The notes beneath the pieces were generated by a model. That model saw nothing but the letters and a program-made list of their open reading frames with translations, did not search any database and was not told the DNA's origin. 64,000 bases of DNA from NCBI GenBank assembly GCA_964479275.1, contig CAYZLR010000001.1, positions 62,001 to 126,000 of the forward strand, given 5' to 3'. Shown here piece by piece: positions 57,113 to 64,000 of this stretch. The position numbers and the translations under genes are program-made. Position 1 is the first letter of the stretch. The number at the start of each line of letters is the position of its first letter. This DNA comes from CALLPQ01 sp964479275. GTDB taxonomy: Bacteria > Pseudomonadota > Alphaproteobacteria > Caulobacterales > Parvularculaceae.

Positions 57113-59431
57113 CTAGAATTGGCGAGGGCGCAGTGTAATCAGGTCGCTGCGCTGCGAGGTTCTGTTAAAACTACGAGAGAATTCGTTGACGATTGCATCT
57201 TTGTCGTTTTGTCCTTGAAGAACATAAGCTGTAATTAACAAGACAACTTCCCGTTTGGAAGTATCTTCCGAGGTGCTTGAAAAAAGATTGCCGATGATCG
57301 GTACATCTTTAAGAAATGGAATACCGCTATGGGTGATATCTTGTGTTTCTTGAATAAGCCCGCCGATAACAGCGGTTGCGCCATCTTCGAGTGAAAGCGA
57401 TGTTGAAACACTGGTATTAGAAAAAGTCGGGCTGGGGATACCCGCGATTGTGCCTGCCGTTGAGTTTGAAAGCTCTTGAGACACCGACAAGTCAATCCGA
57501 TTATTGCCATATACAATCGGCTCAATGGACAGCAAAATACCGGTAGAGCGATATTCAATGGATGTGAGCCCCAATAAACCATTGCCCAATTGTACATCTG
57601 CGGCGCCCTGACTGGATATGACGGGAACATCAGACCCCACTTGAATTTGAGCTGCATTACCAGAACGGGTAATGATACGCGGTGTTGATAAAATGCGAAT
57701 ATCACCATTGTTTGCGGCCGCGTTTAAGCTTGCCTGAATGTTGTTGTTTGCCGCACTGGCAATTGATCCGCCGCCGCCGCTGGCTAGCGCACCAGTGAAA
57801 TTATCAAACAAGTTTGTACCATTTGACCCTTGAGACCCACCGGCTCCCGGTCTGGTGGATTCGCGCAGACCCTGTCGCGGGCTGGCAGACGGATCCCCTA
57901 AATTTGAAACATTCCAATCAACACCAAAGCTTAATCCACTATTAAGGCTGATGTCAGCAATGGTGACCTCAATGAGAACCTCTGCAGGGGGGTTATCAAG
58001 TTGCTTTAACAGGGGTAATAGGCGCTGATAATCGCTCGCGGTGCCAGAATAAACCAATCGGTTGCCGATATTATCAACGACAATGTTATTTGAATTATTA
58101 GTCGGGAGGCCGCTCTGAGCTGTTTGATCAGTTGATCCGCCAAATTGGCCTTGTGTGCCAAAGCTTCCACCCGCACCGATGCCTTGACCTGTAAGAACGC
58201 CACCTGGGCGCCCTGCGCCGCCTGGACCTTGGCCACGACCGGATAAGACCTGATTGACGGTTTGAGCCAGAATATTGGCATCAAGATTGAGGACATCATA
58301 AACAAACAATTCAGGCACGTCACCTTGCGGTGTTGGTTGATCAAATTCTTCCAACCAGTAATTAACCCGCTTGCGCGCTTCTTTGGAGCGGGTAAAAATC
58401 ATCAGGTCATTTGAATATTGAACAGACAACATCAGGATTGTTTTTGGAGATTTAGCCGTGATGCTGGCTTGCCAGCCTTCCGCCTCGAGAATATTTTGCA
58501 ACTCGCGCTGCAATTCGCGTGCATTCCAATAGGCCGGAGAGTAACGCTGAACTTGTGTGCCTGCATAATCCAGCTCGTCCATTTGGTAGATAATATCAAG
58601 TGCAATCTGTAAATCGTCTGGTAAGCCCGTTAGGGTGATAAAGTTTGTATCAGTGGCGGCGTCATAACTCAGTTTATCATTAGTGCGACCTAGCGCTTGA
58701 CGTAAAATTGCCAGCATATCATTGGCATTAATCGCGTTCAGTTCAACAAACTGAACAACAGGGCGTAAATTCGCCGGGGTAGATTGGCGCGCGCGCGACT
58801 TAATAAATTGAGGTGTGCGCGCTTTTAAGGCCTGGTCTTCGACAATTTGATAGATGCCATTATTAATCGTGACTCTAACACCGTAATCGCGCAGTGCCAT
58901 GGAGACTAAATCCAAAAAGGTGGCCGCCTTCATTTCACCCGATGAGCGTAATTGCACCACTTCTGACCGATTAGAAATCCCAGGCCCTGTTGTATAAGGA
59001 ACCGCTAGCATGTTGCCAAAAACAACATCTATAAAGGCTGGCAATGGCAAGGGGTTGACCCTCGCATCAATACGCTCACTGCCAAACGGAGGGGGTTTTG
59101 CGTCGTCCAATGCGCGGGCTTGAACCTTATCAGCTAGGCTAGGAATTTGGCTGAGTTGAGAGCGATCCGTAAACGATTTAGGGCCTTCACCGCCGATGGG
59201 ATTGGTTTCATTGGCTTCATCTGGTTTGTCTGATGTAGGTTGCGCGTTTTCTTTTTCCTGAGCTGATGGGCGCACATCAACTGCTTTTTTTAACGATAAG
59301 AACTGCGGTTGTTCAGAGCTTTGTGCTCTTTCTTGATCCTGTCCATGATCTGTAATTGACGCGCAACCCGATGCAATCAAGGCAAAAGCCGAGCTGGTTA
59401 AAAAAAATAAGGGTTTCGTTAAACGCACCAT
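57113..59431 (-). CDS. gspD: Type II secretion outer-membrane secretin GspD, putative lipoprotein
   Basis: Forms the outer-membrane channel of a type II secretion system. The 772-residue protein has an N-terminal signal peptide with a lipobox-like ALIASGC, so it may be lipidated and self-targeting; then a Glu/Ser-rich spacer, N-domains (N0-N3, KSRARQ to VLSGRG), a Gly/Gln-rich linker (about residues 400-460, GRGQGPGGAGRPGGV), and a C-terminal secretin domain with the VPIIGNLFSST motif and NRIDLSVSQELSNS. The first codon TTG (59434) is replaced by ATG 59431. It lies after gspH but separated by 480 bases with two mobile elements. Confidence 0.95.
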   Translation of the reverse strand: MVRLTKPLFFLTSSAFALIASGCASITDHGQDQERAQSSEQPQFLSLKKAVDVRPSAQEKENAQPTSDKPDEANETNPIGGEGPKSFTDRSQLSQIPSLADKVQARALDDAKPPPFGSERIDARVNPLPLPAFIDVVFGNMLAVPYTTGPGISNRSEVVQLRSSGEMKAATFLDLVSMALRDYGVRVTINNGIYQIVEDQALKARTPQFIKSRARQSTPANLRPVVQFVELNAINANDMLAILRQALGRTNDKLSYDAATDTNFITLTGLPDDLQIALDIIYQMDELDYAGTQVQRYSPAYWNARELQRELQNILEAEGWQASITAKSPKTILMLSVQYSNDLMIFTRSKEARKRVNYWLEEFDQPTPQGDVPELFVYDVLNLDANILAQTVNQVLSGRGQGPGGAGRPGGVLTGQGIGAGGSFGTQGQFGGSTDQTAQSGLPTNNSNNIVVDNIGNRLVYSGTASDYQRLLPLLKQLDNPPAEVLIEVTIADISLNSGLSFGVDWNVSNLGDPSASPRQGLRESTRPGAGGSQGSNGTNLFDNFTGALASGGGGSIASAANNNIQASLNAAANNGDIRILSTPRIITRSGNAAQIQVGSDVPVISSQGAADVQLGNGLLGLTSIEYRSTGILLSIEPIVYGNNRIDLSVSQELSNSTAGTIAGIPSPTFSNTSVSTSLSLEDGATAVIGGLIQETQDITHSGIPFLKDVPIIGNLFSSTSEDTSKREVVLLITAYVLQGQNDKDAIVNEFSRSFNRTSQRSDLITLRPRQF

Positions 59432-59574
59432 CAAGGGCCCCCAAAATTAAATACTAAAGAAATAATCCCGCCATATTTTAGCATAAAGTATACGCCTCAT
59501 ATGGTTAATACTTTGAGACTTTAAGAATAAAAATTACAAGTCACATCGGCTGATTGTGAACAAAAACAATTTAA

Positions 59575-59714
59575 GTGTCTGTCCGGGAATTCAAATTTAC
59601 AGAGATACAGCCTAAATTATTAGGTCATCGGAGAAGGTTCATAGCAAATTTTGTCTCAAAAAATGCCGAGATATCGCGCAATTTTGAATCAATCTGCTAT
59701 TCCCGGACAGACAC
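59575..59714. mobile_element. 140-bp MITE with perfect 16-bp terminal inverted repeats
   Basis: The left end gtgtctgtccgggaat (59575-59590) is the exact reverse complement of the right end (59699-59714). A TAA flanks each side (59572-59574 and 59715-59717), which fits a 3-bp target duplication. The inside has no open frame. Such non-autonomous elements need a transposase from elsewhere. It lies in the gspH-gspD gap, right beside a second palindromic element. Confidence 0.8.
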
Positions 59715-59747
59715 TAAGTATCATTCATTAAGTTTAAATCATTACTA

Positions 59748-59907
59748 AGAGCCCAATCCAAAATTCTCCTTTTGTCGTCTGTAAATGGTTTTTCTGCGGC
59801 TCCGGGACCGATCTACAACCGGGACCCATCTACAATGTGGACATTGAGTGCTGGTTCTCGAAAAAACCCATTTTCGTCAGCCAACAGCTAATTTTGAGTT
59901 GGTCTCT
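59748..59907. repeat. Dispersed palindromic element, copy B
   Basis: About 160 bp starting agagcccaatccaaaattct and ending taattttgagttggtctct. It shares its ends with copy A at 18890-19030 and has an internal section ctccgggaccgatctacaac-type duplication not in copy A. It begins 33 bases after the MITE and ends five bases from the gspH stop codon, so gspH expression or transcription into gspD may be affected. Confidence 0.65.
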
Positions 59908-59912
59908 CATAT

Positions 59913-60458
59913 TTAACGAATAGAGGTGTCCGCGATCTCACAATCAGGAGCCTTAAAAATGAACGTTTTTGCGCGTCCCGAAGGTGCTTTTAAAATGACT
60001 TTGCCACCAAGGCAGACCCCGGTTTTTAAAAACACGATATCATCCCCTTCCATTGTCCACCCTTTCGGTAAATTGACTCGCCTGGTCTGATTGGCGAGGC
60101 TAGTCGTGGGTGAGCCCTTGTTTTCGTTATTGACAAAGCTACGAGCGTTGACCTCACTCTTTAATTCTCTGTCTTTGTCCAGATGCGTATTTGTGCGGTT
60201 TTTTAATCGCAGGTTTCGTTGTTCGAGCAGGGCAGCGAGTTTGAGTGTGGTGATTTGCCCGACAATTTCCTCTGTTTGCGTCTTAAAGGAGACGCTGTCG
60301 AGAACGCGAAACATAGGCGGTGCCGCTGTGCTGACGGCTAATCCAATAATGACAAGGACCACCAAAATTTCAAGCAAAGTCATGCCCCGCTGTTTTTGCA
60401 GAGATTGATGTTTTTGCCGATATTTTGCAATTTTTTGGTACTGAAAAAATTGCGGCAT
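59913..60458 (-). CDS. gspH: Type II secretion pseudopilin GspH/FimT type
   Basis: A minor pseudopilin. From ATG 60458 (with a strong GGAG five bases before it) it is 181 residues: a basic leader of 25 residues ending in QKQRG, then MTLLEILVVLVIIGLAVSTAA with Glu5 and the membrane helix, followed by TQTEEIVGQITTLKLAALLEQ, a Lys/Arg/Asn-rich middle (RNLRLKNRTN) and a C-terminal beta domain (RRVNLPKGWTMEG). An upstream ATG (60482) is possible. It lies 26 bases after gspG; a 480-base gap with two mobile elements separates it from gspD. Confidence 0.88.
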   Translation of the reverse strand: MPQFFQYQKIAKYRQKHQSLQKQRGMTLLEILVVLVIIGLAVSTAAPPMFRVLDSVSFKTQTEEIVGQITTLKLAALLEQRNLRLKNRTNTHLDKDRELKSEVNARSFVNNENKGSPTTSLANQTRRVNLPKGWTMEGDDIVFLKTGVCLGGKVILKAPSGRAKTFIFKAPDCEIADTSIR

Positions 60459-60484
60459 GTTACTCCACCCCTGATGTCGCATGC

Positions 60485-61036
60485 TTAAACGGCAATGTCT
60501 TGATTGAGACCCTCGCCGCCAGGCTCGTTATCGGCGCCATAGGAAATGACTTTTGGTTGTAAGTCGAAACCTGCAGAATCCTTTGCGGGTACCTCATAGC
60601 GATAAGCATTCCCCCACGGATCAAGCGGCATTTCTCCGTCAATATAGGGTCCGGCCCATAGCGTGCGGGCTCCTTGCTCGCTTGGCGGTGTAATCAGTAG
60701 CGCCAAGCCTTCTGCTTGTGTGGGGTAGCGGCCAAGATCTAGTCTCATTGCATCCAGTGATGTTTTCAAAGATCGTGCTTGGGCTTTTGCGGTTGTGACT
60801 TTAGAGCGATCAACTTGATTGAAGAGTCTCGGTCCCACCAATGTTGCCAGAACGCCGATGATTGCCAATACTACTAAAATTTCCAATAGAGAATATCCCG
60901 CCTGGGCTAGATTGTGACTGGCTTTTTGGCTGTTTCTGCCCGTTCCTAATCGAGCCATTTGTGTGAATTTAGATTGCCTCTTTTGTTCTTTGGTTGAAGT
61001 TTTTTGTCCGCATAAGGTTGTTTCATTCGTCATCAT
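60485..61036 (-). CDS. gspG: Type II secretion major pseudopilin GspG
   Basis: The main pseudopilin, forming the periplasmic pseudopilus. The 183-residue product has an unusually long leader of 46 residues before the cleavage site QAG-YSLLEILVVLAIIGVLATL; Tyr is at mature position 1 and Glu5 is present. The C-terminal domain has the GspG hallmarks LDAMRLDLGRYPTQAEGLALL, GPYIDGEMPLDPWGNAYRYE and the calcium-loop YGADNEPGGEGLNQDI. A shorter start at 60958 would give a more normal 20-residue leader, but has no ribosome binding site. It follows gspF with nine bases. Confidence 0.95.
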   Translation of the reverse strand: MMTNETTLCGQKTSTKEQKRQSKFTQMARLGTGRNSQKASHNLAQAGYSLLEILVVLAIIGVLATLVGPRLFNQVDRSKVTTAKAQARSLKTSLDAMRLDLGRYPTQAEGLALLITPPSEQGARTLWAGPYIDGEMPLDPWGNAYRYEVPAKDSAGFDLQPKVISYGADNEPGGEGLNQDIAV

Positions 61037-61045
61037 GTCAATCCT

Positions 61046-62260
61046 CTATACATTTATTTCATAAAGGCTTGTCATCGCCATTACGATTGATATCACAATA
61101 GAACCTACAACAAATGAGATCATCAAAATAGTGAAGGGTTCAATTAATCCAGTTAGTTTTTTAGCGCGCTCTTTTGCTTCTTTTTCAAAAATATCAGCGG
61201 CAAATGACATCATTTTACCAAGCGCCCCTGCGTTACGTCCAGTTCTGATCAAGTCGATGACAACAGGTTCAATGTCTTGTTGGGCTTCATAGAGGGCCTC
61301 ATCAAGGGGTTTACCTGCGCGAACAGAGCGACGAACAAGCTTCAAGTTACGTTGAAATTTGGGGGATTGTGCGCCATCCTCTCCAAGGCGAAGTGCATCA
61401 ATTAACGGGGCTTTATTTTCCAGCGCAACCCCGACAGTTCTGGCCCAACTGGCGATATCAGCCTGTGACAAGAATTTACCCAATAGAGGCGTTTTTTCTA
61501 ATTGTTGGCGAATGAAAAGTTTTAGAGGTTGGTGGCGCATGCAGAAGATAATAAAGCTGATCAGTCCAAAGACTGCAATTGCTGCAATCGGCCAATGTTC
61601 TCGCAGCCATACGCCTCCGCCGATGACTGTGCGAGATAGCCAGGGAGCCTCGCCTATGCGATCTCCCAACAAAACGCTAAAACGGGGTACAACGAATAAG
61701 AACATGAGCAAAACTATGCCGCCGCCTACGCTCATTAAAAACATCGGATAAGAAAGCGCAGTCCGTATTTCCGATTGCAGGGATTCTTCGTAATCCAACC
61801 GATCCGCGGCATCATTTAAGGCTTTGGGGAGGGAGCCAGTGAGTTCGCCAAGTTCTGCTAGCTTAATCACATAATTTGGTAGTTCCGGGAGATGCTCTTC
61901 CATTGCGGCTGAGAGTTTCTTACCAGCGCGCAAGTCTTTTTTGATTGTGGCTGTCCGCGTTGCCAAGACAGCATGAGCCCCTGATTGCGATAGCGTTTCC
62001 AAGGTTTCCAAGAGTGTGACGCCAGCATTGAGGAGTGTCGCTAGCTGTCGCATATAGCGGGCAAGGTCGCGTTTGCGCAATTTGTTGCCGGAAAGCGAAA
62101 TTCCTGCTTTAGCGGGCTTTTGCTCCTTTAACTCAAAAGGGGCCAAACCGCGCCCAGTCAGGGTTTGGATTGCACTATTTTCATCCAGAGCTTGCAAGGT
62201 TCCACTAACCTTTTGGCCGCTATTATCAAGTGCCTTATAGATGAATAAAGCTTCACTCAT
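61046..62260 (-). CDS. gspF: Type II secretion inner-membrane protein GspF
   Basis: The platform membrane protein of the general secretion pathway, 404 residues. Two homologous GspF cytoplasmic domains (about 70-195 and 270-395) are each followed by membrane spans (about 165-195, 220-240 and 380-400). Landmarks are ARYMRQLATLLNAGVTLLETLETLSQ, YEESLQSEIRTALSYPMFLM and WARTVGVALENKAPLIDALRLGEDGAQ. It lies 30 bases after gspE and just before gspG. It is likely to contact GspE and the absent GspL. Confidence 0.95.
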   Translation of the reverse strand: MSEALFIYKALDNSGQKVSGTLQALDENSAIQTLTGRGLAPFELKEQKPAKAGISLSGNKLRKRDLARYMRQLATLLNAGVTLLETLETLSQSGAHAVLATRTATIKKDLRAGKKLSAAMEEHLPELPNYVIKLAELGELTGSLPKALNDAADRLDYEESLQSEIRTALSYPMFLMSVGGGIVLLMFLFVVPRFSVLLGDRIGEAPWLSRTVIGGGVWLREHWPIAAIAVFGLISFIIFCMRHQPLKLFIRQQLEKTPLLGKFLSQADIASWARTVGVALENKAPLIDALRLGEDGAQSPKFQRNLKLVRRSVRAGKPLDEALYEAQQDIEPVVIDLIRTGRNAGALGKMMSFAADIFEKEAKERAKKLTGLIEPFTILMISFVVGSIVISIVMAMTSLYEINV

Positions 62261-62290
62261 CAGATTCTATCCTGAAAATTTTATGGTTTT

Positions 62291-64000
62291 TCATCCTGCA
62301 TCCCCGCCACAGACACGATGAATTTCTTGAAGGGTTGTGAAGCCATGACGCGCTTTTAACAATCCGTCCTCCAGTAAGGTTAAAAATCCCTGTTTTCGGG
62401 CGATAGCAAAAACTTCAGCTTGCGAGCGTCCATTTATGATGGCTTCACGTAAATCGTCGTCAATCTTTGCCACCTCGAAGACGGCAATTCGACCTCGATA
62501 TCCAGTATGATCACAGGCATCACATCCGCGCGCCTCCAGCCATTTTGCAGGCTTATCTAATTCTTTTGCGAACTGCGCACCTGTCTTTTTAGCCTGATCA
62601 ATTAAAACGTCTCCTTGAGGAGATGAGGATTCAACGCTGCATTCAGGGCATAGTCTGCGCACCAGACGCTGCGCCATTAGTCCGCGCACAGATGCACTAA
62701 TTAAAAACCGTTCAAGGCCTATATCCTCCAAGCGCGTGATTGCAGCCAGGGCCGAATTTGTGTGTAAGGTCGAGAGTACGAAGTGACCGGTGAGAGAGGC
62801 TTGTGCGGCGATGGTTGCGGTTTCACCGTCACGAATTTCTCCAACCATGATGACGTCCGGGTCTTGCCGCAAGATAGCGCGTAAACCACTTGCAAAATCA
62901 TAACCAATATCAGATTTGACTTGAATTTGTGTGATCCCGTTAATGTCATATTCAACAGGGTCTTCAATGGTAATAATTTTGCGGTACCCGTCATTAATTT
63001 TTTCGAGGCCTCTATAGAGTGTTGTTGATTTACCAGACCCGGTTGGCCCGGTGACCAGAAATACACCATTCGGCATTGCCAAAATTTCATCCAGTAAATA
63101 TCCTGAGCGGCCCATCAACCCAAGCCCCTCAAGGTCGGGGAGTTCCGCTTGTTTGCGTAGTAAGCGCATCACGATACTTTCACCCCATGTGCTGGGTACT
63201 GAGGAAATGCGCAAATCAATATCATTTCCGGCAAAGCGTATAGTGTGGCGACCATCTTGTGGCAGGCGTCGCTCGGCAATGTCCATTCCGGCTATTAGCT
63301 TGATCCGACTGGCCACGGCGTCAAATCTTGAGCGGCTTTGGTTTTGACGTGTGTGTAAAACACCGTCTATGCGATACCTCACCTGAAAGGCGTGCTCAAA
63401 CGCTTCAATATGGATGTCAGAGGCGTTATCTTTCAGTGCAACGGCGAATAGATTATTGACAAAATCAATAACGGGGGCCTCTTCTGCCATTTCACGCAGG
63501 CGGCTCGCATCCGTAAAGTCATCGTCTTCTGCGTCACTTTCTTGTTGTTGCAACCGAGCAAGGCAAGTTTCTAACGTTTGATTAGAGGTCAGGTGATACT
63601 GAATATCTTCAATCACGAGATGATGAACTGTGCTGTCTGCCTCTTGAATATCCGCATGCGTAATTGATGCGGACATGTTTGTGCCCTCGTCAAATGCAGA
63701 AACATGATCATTGGCGGCCAATTCATAATCAAAAAAACTGGCATCGACATTCCACGGGCCATGACCAAAAATCAGTGATTCCAACGTTTCGCGCAAAGCG
63801 AGGTTTAAAGGATCGGCAGCTAGAACATGGAGCACCATATGCCTGGGGGCCTGTTTTTTTACCTCGAAATTTTCGGGATCATCTGCTTCGAGCCAAATAA
63901 AAACTTGATGGTCCACAAACCACTGCGCAGGAAGGTCTAACAACTTTGCCGCTTGGGGATAACGACTGATGTCTACGGGTAACATCAGAGTATCTGCAAC
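62291..64000 (-). CDS. gspE: Type II secretion ATPase GspE (N-terminus cut by window edge)
   Basis: The cytoplasmic ATPase that drives the pseudopilus. The frame stays open to base 64000; the first ATG at 63985 has no ribosome binding site, so the gene probably starts outside the window. The visible 569 or so residues hold the N1-like domain, DASDIHIEAFEHAFQVRYRIDG, Walker A in FLVTGPTGSGKSTTLYRGLE, the Asp box TIEDPVEY, Walker B MVGEIRDGETATIAAQASLTGH, and the tetracysteine zinc domain (RRLCPECSVESS and CDACDHTGYRG). The C-terminal CTE is intact. It heads gspE-F-G-H-D-I on this strand. Confidence 0.94.
   Translation of the reverse strand, partial: VADTLMLPVDISRYPQAAKLLDLPAQWFVDHQVFIWLEADDPENFEVKKQAPRHMVLHVLAADPLNLALRETLESLIFGHGPWNVDASFFDYELAANDHVSAFDEGTNMSASITHADIQEADSTVHHLVIEDIQYHLTSNQTLETCLARLQQQESDAEDDDFTDASRLREMAEEAPVIDFVNNLFAVALKDNASDIHIEAFEHAFQVRYRIDGVLHTRQNQSRSRFDAVASRIKLIAGMDIAERRLPQDGRHTIRFAGNDIDLRISSVPSTWGESIVMRLLRKQAELPDLEGLGLMGRSGYLLDEILAMPNGVFLVTGPTGSGKSTTLYRGLEKINDGYRKIITIEDPVEYDINGITQIQVKSDIGYDFASGLRAILRQDPDVIMVGEIRDGETATIAAQASLTGHFVLSTLHTNSALAAITRLEDIGLERFLISASVRGLMAQRLVRRLCPECSVESSSPQGDVLIDQAKKTGAQFAKELDKPAKWLEARGCDACDHTGYRGRIAVFEVAKIDDDLREAIINGRSQAEVFAIARKQGFLTLLEDGLLKARHGFTTLQEIHRVCGGDAG

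Overview
The window is a stretch of an alphaproteobacterial chromosome. The signs are an SRP RNA gene followed by dnaX-ybaB-recR, a def-fmt-truA cluster, sdhC-sdhD-sdhA, nuo genes with a long alphaproteobacterial-type NuoE, a MaeB malic enzyme fused to a phosphotransacetylase-like domain, and the divergent methyltransferase/gloB pair. TGA is used as an ordinary stop. I cannot assign an order or genus from the sequence alone. No tRNA, rRNA or CRISPR array was seen.

Layout. 0-0.5 kb: remnant of an IS1-like transposase and one end of a dispersed palindromic repeat. 0.55-6.5 kb: SRP RNA, dnaX, ybaB, recR, an orphan Rieske oxygenase, rmuC. 6.6-9.0 kb (-): a large acidic coiled-coil membrane protein of unknown function. 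9.3-12.7 kb: def, fmt, truA, with lepB inserted on the opposite strand. 13-21.2 kb: methyltransferase/gloB, DUF547 protein, maeB, Nfu-type Fe-S protein, SDR, LysM protein. 21.4-26.3 kb: LOG protein, ribbon-helix-helix protein, ClC transporter, Bcr/CflA-type MFS, rimM. 26.3-31.1 kb (-): small membrane protein, then a three-gene operon of HD-domain protein, spinster-type MFS and M28 peptidase. 31.5-36 kb: panB facing a minus-strand operon rdgB-hemW-(putative panG)-panC. 36.2-43.1 kb: acyl-CoA synthetase, rlmN, a damaged serine hydrolase, fatty acid desaturase, MATE transporter. 43.4-47 kb (-): DUF2490 protein and sdhCDA, with no sdhB. 47.3-48.2 kb: LuxR-type regulator. 48.5-56.3 kb (-): a split complex I cluster (nuoA-B-C-D, then a small-protein operon, then nuoE-thioesterase-nuoF), with no nuoG onwards. 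56.6-64 kb (-): a type II secretion cluster gspE-F-G-H-D-I whose H-D junction carries two mobile, palindromic elements.

How the genes work together. sdh and nuo supply electrons to the quinone pool and lie about 1.5 kb apart around a LuxR-type regulator. The pan genes make pantothenate, and the DUF2520-like Rossmann protein beside panC is a good candidate for the missing ketopantoate reductase step. The gsp genes encode the ATPase, inner-membrane platform, pseudopilins and an apparently lipidated secretin of a general secretion pathway, while the minor pseudopilins and L/M/C proteins are not in view. Non-coding DNA holds three kinds of repeat: a REP-like palindrome (3 copies), a 140-160 bp palindromic element (2 full copies and one end) and a single 140-bp MITE with perfect terminal repeats.

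No unmistakably new system was found. The best leads are the putative PanG, the HD/MFS/M28 operon, the possible programmed frameshift in dnaX, the repeat-flanked break in the nuo cluster, and two genes with traces of recent damage (serine hydrolase and DUF2490 protein).
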